Below are positions 48,301-54,874 of a stretch of DNA of 64,000 bases, one piece after another; the first letter of the stretch is position 1; each line of letters starts with the position of its first letter. The notes under the pieces were generated by a model, which saw only the letters and a list, made by a program, of their open reading frames with translations, made no database searches and was not told the origin of the DNA. This DNA comes from Phoronis australis (Eukaryota; Phoronida; Phoronidae). The translations under genes and the position numbers were made by a program. Where the stretch lies: positions 371,174-435,173 of the forward strand of contig NMRA01000159.1 in the NCBI GenBank assembly GCA_002633005.1, written 5' to 3'.

Positions 48301-51300
48301 TTCCGCTTCATTTTAGTTAAAAACTTCACGAATTTATATAAACGAACCTGAAGACCAAATTCTCTTTTCACACAACTCCAAATATTTCAAATTTGATTGA
48401 ATTTAGTAGGAATAAGTAGTCCGCCGCAATTGATCCATGCATTATGGGTACTCACTCAGCTGTCGCCATCATATATAATGAGGTTCTCATGCAAACGCCG
48501 CCCACTTTACAAAATGAAATATTAATAGTAAAATAACGTAAAAAACAGGGCTGATAGTTAAGCAATATTTATATTCTAGTGATAAATTTCAGCTGATGAA
48601 AGTTAACTTGTGTTCAAATTGTGAAAGTAGATGAAAGAGGAGTATCTTCAAAGCAACATAATGTCAGCCATTGTCATTTTTTGAGCTTTGAGAACAGCAC
48701 AAACAACGTTTCACGTCTAGTTGGACTAGCTTAAGTGGGTCACACTCCGTTCAGAGATCTATGTCACAGTGTAACCGTACACAAGAAATAGAAATAGCTT
48801 TTAATTAAACCAGTTACCAAGAAGTCTTCAATAATATGATGCTGCCATGTGTCCATCGTTCTAGATCAACTCGAATGGGTTATATGTTGGTGTTAATCCT
48901 GCTCAAGTCAACACCATGGCTCAGTTTGAAAGCTATGGCGAAGTCACATGTCCCTTACCATCCGCTAGTGATCTCACGATGACCCGCAGTCCAGGGGAGG
49001 CGCTGGCGTTCAAGGTGTCTGTCAGTAACAACGGAGTACTAACGAGCAACGAAGTACTAATGGTCATTCACGACTCTCGGTGCCACACTTGCAACATAAC
49101 CACTGAACGATGCCAGCAAACGGTATGTACTGTTAAAAAACCATCGCCAATCGTCATTATTCGAACTTCAGTATTTTGTGGACGGTTTCAAGTCAGTCAG
49201 CAGGGTAACCCCGTGCCTTTTTTGACATAACACATTGCAGAAACCAGTTGTCATTCATTTGAAAACTGAACACTGTGTTTGACCATTTCCTGATGATGAT
49301 AAAGTACACCAGTCGAAACCTAGAACACGCATTTGTCTTACTCTTTGTCATTATTTTATTTTTCTACAAAGACCAACTCCTGCATCATCGACGGAGGATG
49401 TTACGTCACAGGAACTACGGAACCAACCGACAGCTGCCGAGTCTGTGATCCCATTCGAAGTCAGTCCAGTTGGTCCCCCAGCACTGGTACGTTTGTTTGA
49501 ATACACGCAGTCTATCATCTTAATGGCCTGTGTACATTGCAAAGTACAACAAGAAACCTGTGAACACGCTGGTCTTCCCTCATAGCAGCTTTGCTCAGCT
49601 AGACCTCAAGTCAAACATATAACCTGGCTATTTTCGATTTGAAAACTCATAGATTCTCTTCAGTTGGCCACGATTGACAATTCAGCGTATTTTTAAAAAA
49701 TTGCTTATAATTAAAGACACATTACCGAAATGTATTTTGGGCTATTGTTGTTCAATGCATAGACTTTTTGAATTTATTAGCTTTGATAAGAGCTATAAAA
49801 CGATAAAATTTGTTGTTTTTTGTGATTTTACAACAAATCACCAATTCCAGCCGTTGTCTGCCAGTCAGTCTCTGAAATCATAAAGGCGGGTGACTGTACT
49901 ATTACTGTACATTTAAAAATGGCGCTTAAAATACTCTGCTATGTAACGAGTGAGGTTTAACTCCTCCAGCAGAGCGTCTGACAGCGACCTAAAAAATTCC
50001 ACGCTCTATACCGCGTTGGCCGGGGCGCTCTGGTCGATAGTGTCACTTTAATAAGGAAGATGTAACAAGGTTGACTGATTTTCCATTACTTTATTAGGAT
50101 ACCTTCTTTGACAAGTAAGCAATTTTTAATGACCCTTTCAGCATTAAACATAGACCCATAAAACTATACATTTTTAAAATCCTTTACAATCGCAGAATCA
50201 GTCTGTTTATCTCAAACATTTCTAAATCTGCTCAACACGCCACCTGTGGCCATATCATCTTCGCTTGTAATACATGTACATGGCAATATCGTGCGAAGTC
50301 TTGGGAATTTTGGTTTTCTCGCATGAAACTATGTCTACGTAACGTGCGTCTGATAATGACGACAAAAACCTCGTGTGATCACGTGCTTCACCAGTAACGG
50401 ATAACTAAACCTTGAGTAGACTTGCTCCTGATATCGCCGTAACAGCTTTAATCATTTCAGATGCCTCATGCCTTCCAACGACACCTTCGACAACGGCGAC
50501 TTGTAAGTACTTAGTAAAAAGATGGCAGAAGGTAAACGTAAACAACTTGCTTGGAATCACAGGTGAAATAACGTTTCACAAATTAACAACGATGAAGTAT
50601 AGTCGGAATACCTATCGTCGTCAGGCTCCAATGGTCGTCCGCCATCTTCTTTCGCGTGCAGCGCAGCCACGAGGGACTTAGAGTGCTCGTCTGGTACTAA
50701 CCTCTCGGGAGAAACACGCACGGAAGAACTGAGACGAAAATCGGTGCATTTACCGACTGTTTTTTGAGACCACTTAAAAACTTGTAGATTTTACTAATGC
50801 ATTTTTTTGTTCATTTTCAGAAGATATTTTCGAAATTAAATTTTCTTCAGACGGAACAAAAACCAACTCATATATTGTTTATGCAATGTATCTATTTGTC
50901 CCAGGCACCAACCGACACCTGTTAGGCCAAAGGAAAAACGCAGCAGACAAATGCAACATGCTAGGTGCTTAACAGTTTCGGCTCACGCATTCGTCATCAA
51001 AATATTGTCCACTTGTTTTTTATTGCAAAACACAGTACTGAGCTCAACATTTATGTTGAAATTTTTGGTACAGGCATTTTGGATTTATTTGAAGAAAATT
51101 AAAATACTTGAATTGATAGAGAGTTGTCACCAATAAAGTAAAACATTGACTTTATTTCACTATACTGCATTGTTACATACAACGCAACATGACATAATTA
51201 AAAATAAAAGAAGAGATTGAGCAATAAAATTCAAATGCAACTTGGGTATTTATTTATTTATTTATTTAATTATGATTGCAGAAGCCTGTTAAAGGTGAGA

Positions 51301-52965
51301 AAAATCAAACAATATGATATTGGGTAATTTATTAGAACAACTGCATCGAGGCTCAATGAACAACTTCTGCCGACCAAGTCTCAAAGGGTTACAGTTCTGT
51401 TTTGGCTGACAAGATGTTAACAGAGAATGAAGAAAAATTGAAAAGAAAAAGAAAGACAGCATAGATAAGTGGTATTAAGAACAACAAGAACAAAAAGTCA
51501 AATAAAGAGGTCACAAATAGAAAATAAGTAAGGTCTATCTGGAATAAAACAATTACGATTTATTTTCCAGAACTGAATTTCTGAATGAATTTTCATCGAA
51601 TTAAAAATCGATATCATACCAGTAAAATAGTTTGTGGTTGAACTAGAATTGTTGTAAACTACTTTCCACTATTTTCTTGGCCTTTTTCTGTGTGGTTTTC
51701 TGTTCTTCCAAAAGGCGGCAGCATATGACGACCATAGGAGTCATTATAAAATGGCTGCCGAAAAGCAATGCACAGTTCAAACACCTCGGCATAAATAAAA
51801 GAAAACTTTTGAGTCAACGAATACTACATATTTGTGACAGTTAAATCAAATCCTATTCAGAGCATAACTTTGAAGTGGAATAACTGGGCGAGTACGACAA
51901 CAAGCCGGTTTCATGCTTAGGCGGACGACCATTGGGTACCCGAGTATACTTCGTGTTTCGCTCAAGTGTAGTACTAGCATCAAACACACTGTCGTCACGA
52001 GAATGAAGTGGTGACAATTGCCGAATTTTTCTACAAGCGCCTCATTGCATGAGCTTGCATCTAACACCAACAAGGTAAACTGTTGTTTCCAGTTCAAAAG
52101 CCTGACTGCTGCTAATCCAGACATCCATTTTCGGCCAAAATTTGAAATAACAAATCTGCACTCTCGTCAGTTACTCGGTGTCTAATGAAAAAATGTACTG
52201 ATCATATACTACAGTAAATCCACCACCAAGTGGTTTATTAACAGTATGACAGTATCCGGTGGACATTCATTCTGTAAAGAATTGTACTTTGTCGCCCGAT
52301 TGCCTAGTTTTATTAATCAGTTTAAAATCGCTTGCCCTGACTTTGGCCGTGGAACTCGGGATCTCTGATCTGCCATACTAGACTTTACCGAAGAATGGTA
52401 GGTCGTGCAGGTAACAGCACTCCGTGGGTAATTTGTTAACGGAGCGCACGTGCATAAGGGGGTTGTTTAGCGAAAACTTCTGTCAAGAGCTATGAAAACA
52501 TGCAAGCACCCAGCCTAAAAATGGAGGGCTCGAATTTTTGAGAATGTAGACCTTTTACTAAAGAAATAATAACGAGGTACGCTCGAGCCCCCCCCCCCCC
52601 GAACATGGAAATTCCTTGAGCGATATTATATTTTGAGTCCAGCCCATAGCTTGAGGGTTTCGTCACTGACCCATACTCCCTGCCTCTTTGCAAACTAATC
52701 TTGTAGCCCGAATACCTCATGAACAACACTCAAGTTGATAATATCTTCTTATTCAGCCGTGCCACTATGGTGTTCCCAGGGGCCCAACAGCTCGCGTTAC
52801 ATCATCGTACCGGGCACCAACTGCCACCAATTCATACAGGAGATAATAGACGCACCGGACCAGACGCATAGTTGTCCGTTGGCAGCCAACGGGGAACAGC
52901 TTCAGTTCAACACGTTGACCTGCACTTGCGATTGGCCGAGCACCACAACGTGTGCGAGACCTTAG
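29552..52965 (+). CDS. VWDE-like secreted protein: D8C, VWD, EGF, cysteine-rich module, chitin-binding-like end (21 exons)
   Basis: Exons: 29552-29585, 29976-30128, 31953-32069, 32937-33101, 34715-34768, 35972-36306, 36761-36847, 37914-38183, 38737-38829, 39268-39350, 39526-39589, 40510-40737, 41240-41478, 42992-43283, 44092-44244, 44821-45007, 45337-45518, 48865-49122, 49372-49486, 50461-50502, 52757-52965. They sum to 3360 bases (1119 residues plus stop) and every junction agrees in phase. Order: signal peptide (1-19), D8C-type domain as in uromodulin/OIT3 (about 22-157), two VWDE-type extracellular segments, von Willebrand D domain (about 448-645), basic cleavage-prone segment, EGF (about 831-860), cysteine-rich module, Thr-rich linker, cysteine-rich C-terminus. 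This order follows vertebrate VWDE up to the module after the EGF. The cadherin-like region and EGF array of vertebrate VWDE are missing. It is likely an extracellular matrix or secreted recognition protein; its function is not known from sequence. Confidence 0.85.
29976..30128 (+). CDS. VWDE-like exon 2: end of signal peptide and start of D8C domain
   Basis: The acceptor is ttgtcatttcag. After the signal peptide the frame reads ADIDPCVNTNEVKIVNHD and LYCDRTIHDG, the DPC and CD..L motifs that open D8C-type domains. The donor is GATG|GTAGAG. Confidence 0.8.
30281..30314. repeat. (TG)n microsatellite next to an ambiguous base
   Basis: About 17 TG units, followed by TGTATGTATG. The base at 30317 is given as N, so the length here may be misassembled. 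It lies in intron 2 of the VWDE-like gene. Confidence 0.95.
31953..32069 (+). CDS. VWDE-like exon 3: D8C domain, middle
   Basis: It reads GWYMYLAPETGG, then IPRRCVHQYHCGTKYPIW. GWY.., a paired C.....C and PIW(M/L) are the hallmark positions of the domain. It is 117 bases with phase 1 at both ends. Confidence 0.88.
32937..33101 (+). CDS. VWDE-like exon 4: D8C domain, end
   Basis: It reads KKMCVSVTSCCTYAFWVKVR, then NCGNDVVAYRLVQSPGC and AYCF. The C....CC..F.V.V..CG...VY.L...PGC...YC pattern closes the D8C fold. The donor is TTCG|GTAAGA. Confidence 0.88.
34715..34768 (+). CDS. VWDE-like exon 5: 54-base linker exon
   Basis: It reads GEHQPCPPPMAGFTPNCT between tcactaag and GTGAGT. It is symmetric (phase 1-1) and matches the short cysteine-proline stretch that follows the D8C domain in VWDE proteins. 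The call rests on phase fit and this resemblance. Confidence 0.65.
35972..36306 (+). CDS. VWDE-like exon 6: extracellular segment
   Basis: It reads IVYCTSPCINVKLT, FGCSMTLPSTIDQKLRLQVQ and WLANGVQIDEQ, then WKLTYIDNHGRN and FGKL. Single Cys and Trp in beta-strand-like surroundings suit the Ig/fibronectin-like segment that VWDE has here. A cluster of about 335 open bases ends at CTT|GTAAGT. Confidence 0.78.
36761..36847 (+). CDS. VWDE-like exon 7
   Basis: It reads LTCRMRSFFTHG and ends SRESKFLGIK. The C.VRSFF ... ES..F.GIK pattern is shared with vertebrate VWDE. The acceptor is ttttttccag and the donor AAG|GTAACG; 29 codons, phase 0-0. Confidence 0.8.
37914..38183 (+). CDS. VWDE-like exon 8: segment before the VWD domain
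   Basis: It reads ILNYGSTRVDLDEGEELELQ, then VPYLGGMPLTIEVAVP, THCATGEPIPQ and RLKVKATVDNKKET. It starts after gtgccatttcag. It is acidic and strand-rich with two cysteines, corresponding to the region ahead of VWD in VWDE. The donor ACT|GTAGGT is weak but phase-correct. Confidence 0.75.
38737..38829 (+). CDS. VWDE-like exon 9
   Basis: It reads IAQALRRINLRTPLMVWSHL, then IWNNYSLPEIE, aligning with the W..Y.....I.I.V strand that leads into VWD. The acceptor is cctctttccag and the donor GAA|GTAGGC; 31 codons, phase 0-0. Confidence 0.75.
39268..39350 (+). CDS. VWDE-like exon 10: start of von Willebrand D domain
   Basis: It reads IGVKDKDNRRIPMCRS, then TNDPHMTTFDGV. The DPH..TFDG signature marks strand one of every VWD domain and is decisive. 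The donor is GAGT|GTAAGT, phase 2. Confidence 0.92.
39526..39589 (+). CDS. VWDE-like exon 11: VWD domain
   Basis: It reads SYEHHLEGYFVLYRH then KTYPFE, the (R)Y.....G.FVLY......FEV strand of VWD domains. The acceptor is cctttacag and the donor GAG|GTAGTG. Confidence 0.9.
40510..40737 (+). CDS. VWDE-like exon 12: VWD domain
   Basis: It reads VHAHYKPCNKGRFPMCNCAV, ANDVIVFDKCGRG and RMRVAVRSAGLNRG. The C.........CNC.V......DV.VFD.C order agrees with VWDE, where the CNC and FDMC motifs sit at the same places. The donor is AGG|GTAAGA. Confidence 0.9.
41240..41478 (+). CDS. VWDE-like exon 13: end of VWD domain
   Basis: It reads VQLPTGGEVIVDDSYSTFIN, then VVASVMDRGESEGLCSSFDE, NCANDLIPR and FSESWR. 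GLC..FD.N..ND is the VWD calcium-type loop and F...WR its usual end. The exon stops at TGGCG|GTACGA; the spliced codon with exon 14 restores Arg of SWR. Confidence 0.9.
41748..42637. mobile_element. 890-bp MITE with imperfect terminal inverted repeats and 6-bp target duplication
   Basis: Left end agtggcagatctagg; right end cctaaatccgcctatg, which is roughly its inverse. CATTAC flanks both sides (41742-41747 and 42638-42643). The ends match the 200-bp element at 25914-26117. The interior has no coding capacity but includes a tRNA-like segment. It lies wholly within intron 13 of the VWDE-like gene. Confidence 0.8.
41955..42032 (-). repeat. tRNA-derived (SINE-type) segment inside the MITE
   Basis: Read on the minus strand it begins GTCGTGGTGGTGGAGTGG, then TTAAG, an anticodon-arm-like cgcgctctaaacgcc and a B box gagttcgagtct. 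The 5' acceptor strand (GTCGTGG) has no pairing partner at the 3' side, so it is not an intact tRNA gene. The layout suits a Ser/Leu-type tRNA head of a SINE. Confidence 0.6.
42992..43283 (+). CDS. VWDE-like exon 14: linker after VWD with basic clusters
   Basis: It reads INETESLLHWNWNFEDDRQS, HVYCTCAEDDQSLSC, GNARRRRNLARHDHFDF and TKTTKNK. The C.C.......C cluster corresponds to the YCSC stretch after VWD in VWDE. ARRRR is a potential proprotein-convertase region. The acceptor at ttcctatag was chosen over two upstream AGs because only it keeps the frame with exon 13. Confidence 0.82.
44092..44244 (+). CDS. VWDE-like exon 15
   Basis: It reads KRNRRTTRTFSEEEALRYC, then TNVALQCGALDIDFTEPIES and CALDLV. 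The alternating cysteine pattern ending in (T/S)C...D(I/L) is that of VWDE before its EGF. KRNRR at the junction fits a furin-type site (R-x-R-R). The donor is GTG|GTAAGT. Confidence 0.82.
44821..45007 (+). CDS. VWDE-like exon 16: start of EGF domain
   Basis: After the pyrimidine-rich ccttctgtgcag it reads ATGDTQWAVTALDTVKHECL, VTVPPVAIEGAICYN and ECSGNGICDKG. The last part is the first half of an EGF module. An upstream open stretch exists, but the chosen acceptor has the best tract and phase. Confidence 0.8.
45337..45518 (+). CDS. VWDE-like exon 17: end of EGF and following segment
   Basis: It reads GECSCHQGYAAPDCSVDLN, then RCDVSTRPCLTNPVIGNDFL and CHIKEVG. C.C..G(Y/F)....C completes the EGF. 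The CDV...(D/P)C.......G..F......C pattern is the IPT-like segment found next in VWDE. The donor is GGT|GTAAGC. Confidence 0.88.
45713..48107 (-). mobile_element. 5'-truncated RT-RNase H LINE (I-group type), antisense in intron 17
   Basis: A minus-strand insertion of about 2.4 kb with an open frame almost throughout. Its 3' end, just past the stop codon, is a short tandem tail of aggtattac units. AAGTCAT occurs on both sides (45706-45712 and 48108-48114), a possible 7-base target-site duplication. The 5' part (endonuclease and first RT motif) is missing, as is usual after incomplete reverse transcription. The undamaged frame suggests a recent insertion. Confidence 0.85.
45767..48106 (-). CDS. 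LINE reverse transcriptase and RNase H, partial at 5' end
   Basis: The frame enters from the truncation with GVPGPDG (RT motif 0/1). Counting from the codon at 47995 it runs 742 codons to TGA at 45767. RT motifs: KPGKDHRALKGYRII near 45-58, catalytic DLEDAY at 124-129, GLPQGSPLSP at 180-189, FADD at 212-215. The RNase H domain shows ATDGS (Asp528), RMEFEAI (Glu571), ATDSMA (Asp595) and GHAGVLINERAD (to Asp642), so all catalytic acids are present. RT followed by RNase H is typical of the I/Nimb/Loa/R1 side of the LINE tree. No start codon or endonuclease is present, so no functional product is expected. Confidence 0.9.
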   Translation of the reverse strand, partial: RQLDGLCKTAEQDSQFSAAEVAEAIKTCKEGVPGPDGVRVLTLKFLPDFLLAKLVKSYNVSLATGIIPHIWTDAFLIPVPKPGKDHRALKGYRIIVMQNVIGKIPERIMAQRITKLIEPWLLPGMGAYRPGRDSWANAASVADEIWQGFENKENTLLVGLDLEDAYNSVQLPKLADGMLHLGIPVRCIRWVMSALNSRRCMLKHRTWRSEWVSVNTGLPQGSPLSPVLFNIYTLPLARLNRADCRLRTFADDMLLSSQGQTHHEILHKAQSSLIKICEFCATSGMSCNGDKCEALFCTLDNRLSVDDFPCPTYDGKLIATSDHMRHLGVELDRRLNFTTQVNSMISRANRGINALRAAAGRKAEERHLVMLYKALVTSIFDYALPMINISKNQINRLERLQNIGLRVITGCTRTTSVTALRYLVGIPSIADRQSLLQGITVAKAVQSPFHPLHSQVKTALDRCVNSVPATETYGLRPRPFRNASHQRLSRCSWTVAAVNATMGLIGEHMIAQVAAWLPVQELGEEPNVIIAFNREAREWPPGVAQALCRQQWRDLGGINAIIVATDGSFDGETNRAGWGYQIRCANNVIAEGSGCHHISTSSTRMEFEAIQRALTKLSLLDLENHTIIFATDSMAVLMKVQSGNLPANWGVFRSRHPHHVVIWSFVPGHAGVLINERADYLAGSCTTNQPLYLYSADVKLLARKRNHEQTASQLAEFNDGSRLLEAGIIYGHAAKSHKKGRARVLSNQMLTGNVSPGVLRLLLSRGWSGEGINAPAYPQ
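48865..49122 (+). CDS. VWDE-like exon 18
   Basis: It reads INSNGLYVGVNPAQVNTMAQ, TCPLPSASDLT, FKVSVSNNGVLTSNE and VIHDSRCHTCNITTERCQQT. V..KVSN.G...SN...M.(I/V)(Y/H)D..C..C matches VWDE closely. The acceptor is atcgttctag and the donor ACG|GTATGT; 86 codons. Confidence 0.88.
49372..49486 (+). CDS. VWDE-like exon 19: cysteine-rich module
   Basis: It reads TNSCIIDGGCYVTGT, then EPTDSCRVCDPIRSQSSWSP. C.I(D/N)G.CY..G......C..C.P......W is shared with VWDE and other matrix proteins. The acceptor (tctacaaag) is poor, but phase and homology are strong. Confidence 0.85.
50461..50502 (+). CDS. VWDE-like exon 20: 42-base Thr/Pro linker
   Basis: It reads ASCLPTTPSTTAT between taatcatttcag and GTAAGT. 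It is symmetric (phase 1-1), and the Thr/Ser/Pro content suits an O-glycosylated spacer. Confidence 0.7.
51247..51268. repeat. (TATT)n microsatellite in intron 20
   Basis: Five TATT units followed by an imperfect one. It is a plain tetranucleotide run. Confidence 0.85.
52757..52965 (+). CDS. VWDE-like exon 21 (terminal): chitin-binding type-2-like end
   Basis: It reads VPLWCSQGPNSSRYIIVPGT, NCHQFIQEIID, HSCPLAANGEQLQFN and CTCDWPSTTTC, ending at TAG. C..G.....I..P..C..F.........CP.....(L/F)QF....C.C(D/x)W.....C is the spacing of CBM14/peritrophin-A domains. One usual cysteine (after ..CxxF/YxxC) is missing and a CxC is gained. Chitin binding is therefore possible but unproven. It joins exon 20 in phase. 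Confidence 0.75.
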
Positions 52966-54826
52966 GACAGGCGGGAATTGAGTTATTTTGGCAAACTGTG
53001 CCGTAGTAAATTTACATATAATTTGCCATTAGAACCAAGATGATGACATGCCGTCGTATTGTTGTGAGCAATATCAAGTTTAAAATTGCCATGTAATATA
53101 ACATTGTAATAAATTTAGGTTGATTGTGTCTAGAAACAACGAATTTCATTGGTGGGTAAATTCTGACCAACAGTGTCTAATTGTAGAAGTACATGTATTT
53201 TTCCGCATTCTGTAATACGACAAGTCGGACGCTGGCCACAACATACCAAGTGACTGGATGCTTTTTCTTTATAGGCTTCATGTGATATATTGAACTGTGT
53301 TGAAGTCAACAGCCAACCTGTGATCAATTTCTCGTGGATTAACCAAACTTTTCTTCTCAAAATAAATCTCTTCTATTGTTCTCGTGAATCAATATTGGCC
53401 GTTATGTACATGTAAGGCAAGATAATTTTCCAGATTTTCATGAGATGTATCCACATCATTTTCACTGCTTTGCCACAGGAATATATCTTTTAATGCCAGA
53501 TTTTGCTAAAAGACAACGTGTTTCTGTCAATAGACGTACCATCTCTATAGATAGAGATCAGTAAATCTATCCATAGAGATGCATGTATAACAACATTTTT
53601 GATATGTTGAGTCGTCGAACTCGAAGTATGCGCGCCTTTCTTTAAATGATTCAATTTCCAAAAAAATCCAGACAGAAACAAAACCTATATGCCCGTGCGT
53701 GCTTAGTGAAAGTTTATTTAAATCTTGGTCTATATCTGTGGACTTTTATACCACTATGGAAGAACGCTATCTTTAGAATGGCGGTCAAATACGAAAGGCT
53801 GATTTACTGAGTGCAGCTTTACGGTTTCGAAAACCTGATTTTCGTCCGAAATATTGAGAGTTCGTGTGTTTATTTTTAAATTTAAATTTTAGCTGAGCAT
53901 CATGAATTTGAAATGTTTAGCAACATTTTGCAATGGAAGTCTCGAAAGTGCTTAAAACCACCAGCTACATATCAAAAACACCAAAAAAATCCCACCAGTC
54001 AATCAGCTGTCAAATGCACTTGTATTAGGACACCTACATGTACAAACACCATCTGACGATATCTTAATATAGCCACTCTGCAATGTGTTAAGTTTGAAAA
54101 TTGTCAGCTATGGTTGATTGTTTTCCAATGTTTTATGGTACAATAAACAATTGTTGAAGTATGCATTTTATAAATTAATGTTCAATGATGCTAACAATGT
54201 AGTGACTTTTCAAAGCAAGGTAAATTGTCCTTTTAAACACTTCATGAGTAGTCCTGTTGATGAGACTTCCTTTTTGCTCATTAGACAAAATGCAGTTAAT
54301 GAAACGGGTAATTCAAATACGTAAACGAGGCCTCCAGCATTTCAACATAGTAATTTGTTTACAAATAAAACGATTATCAAAGAAAATCTCAATCTTGGCG
54401 CTGTGCTTATTAATGAAGTTGGTATTAAACCCGCATTCCATTGCAAAAACAACTTTTGATTAACACCATTGAGTTTAAGGTCTCGAATTATCCCTTAGTC
54501 AAACCGGAAGTGATTCCAGGGCTTCAAAAATGACTGCTCCTTATCTCTACAAGTTGCCAAGTTTTTATGTGAATTCACATACATGTACATGTATCAAATG
54601 GTATACAACGCGAATGGTTGATACAACTTTCCGTTAGAGATTGATCACCAATCGTAATAATTTATAAGATCTCATTTATCATCAGAGCGTGATATGACTT
54701 CACATCAACTTAAATGGCGGTGTACGTTACCCAGTAAAAAAGCCTCAGGCAAACTCCGTGTAGCCCTGGCGCCCTCTATCAACCGAGTATTAACGTCCAG
54801 AAATTGCGCCATTTTGTCAACTGCCA
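52966..54826. other. 3' end of the VWDE-like gene and intergenic spacer
   Basis: AATAAA at 53108-53113, about 145 bases past the stop, is a likely polyadenylation signal. A hairpin lies at 53540-53581. No exon was seen between there and the next signal-peptide exon. Confidence 0.5.
53540..53581. repeat. 16-bp hairpin
   Basis: CATCTCTATAGATAGA, loop gatcagtaaa, TCTATCCATAGAGATG: 15 of 16 positions pair. No coding content. It could be a miniature foldback element. Confidence 0.85.
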
Positions 54827-54874
54827 ATGGTGAAGATGGGTTGTGTGTCGGCATTGCTATTTTTCGTCCTTGTG
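54827..54874 (+). CDS. third gene exon 1: signal peptide
   Basis: MVKMGCVSALLFFVLV runs straight into GTG|GTAAGT, a strong donor. A start codon followed by a hydrophobic core and a donor is the same arrangement as exon 1 of the VWDE-like gene. The longer open frame across this spot (54694-54981) is in another frame and is taken as a shadow. Confidence 0.6.

Noticed and set aside
50820-51136. extra VWDE exon after attttcag at 50820
   Set aside because: Phase between exons 20 and 21 already agrees, and the frames here show no cysteine or domain pattern.
51846-52124. 92-codon minus-strand frame in intron 20
   Set aside because: No recognisable motif, no splice partners; probably chance or repeat-derived.
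52588-52601. poly-C run as a repeat tip
   Set aside because: It is a simple homopolymer of about 14 bases; neighbouring sequence does not match the GC-tipped elements.
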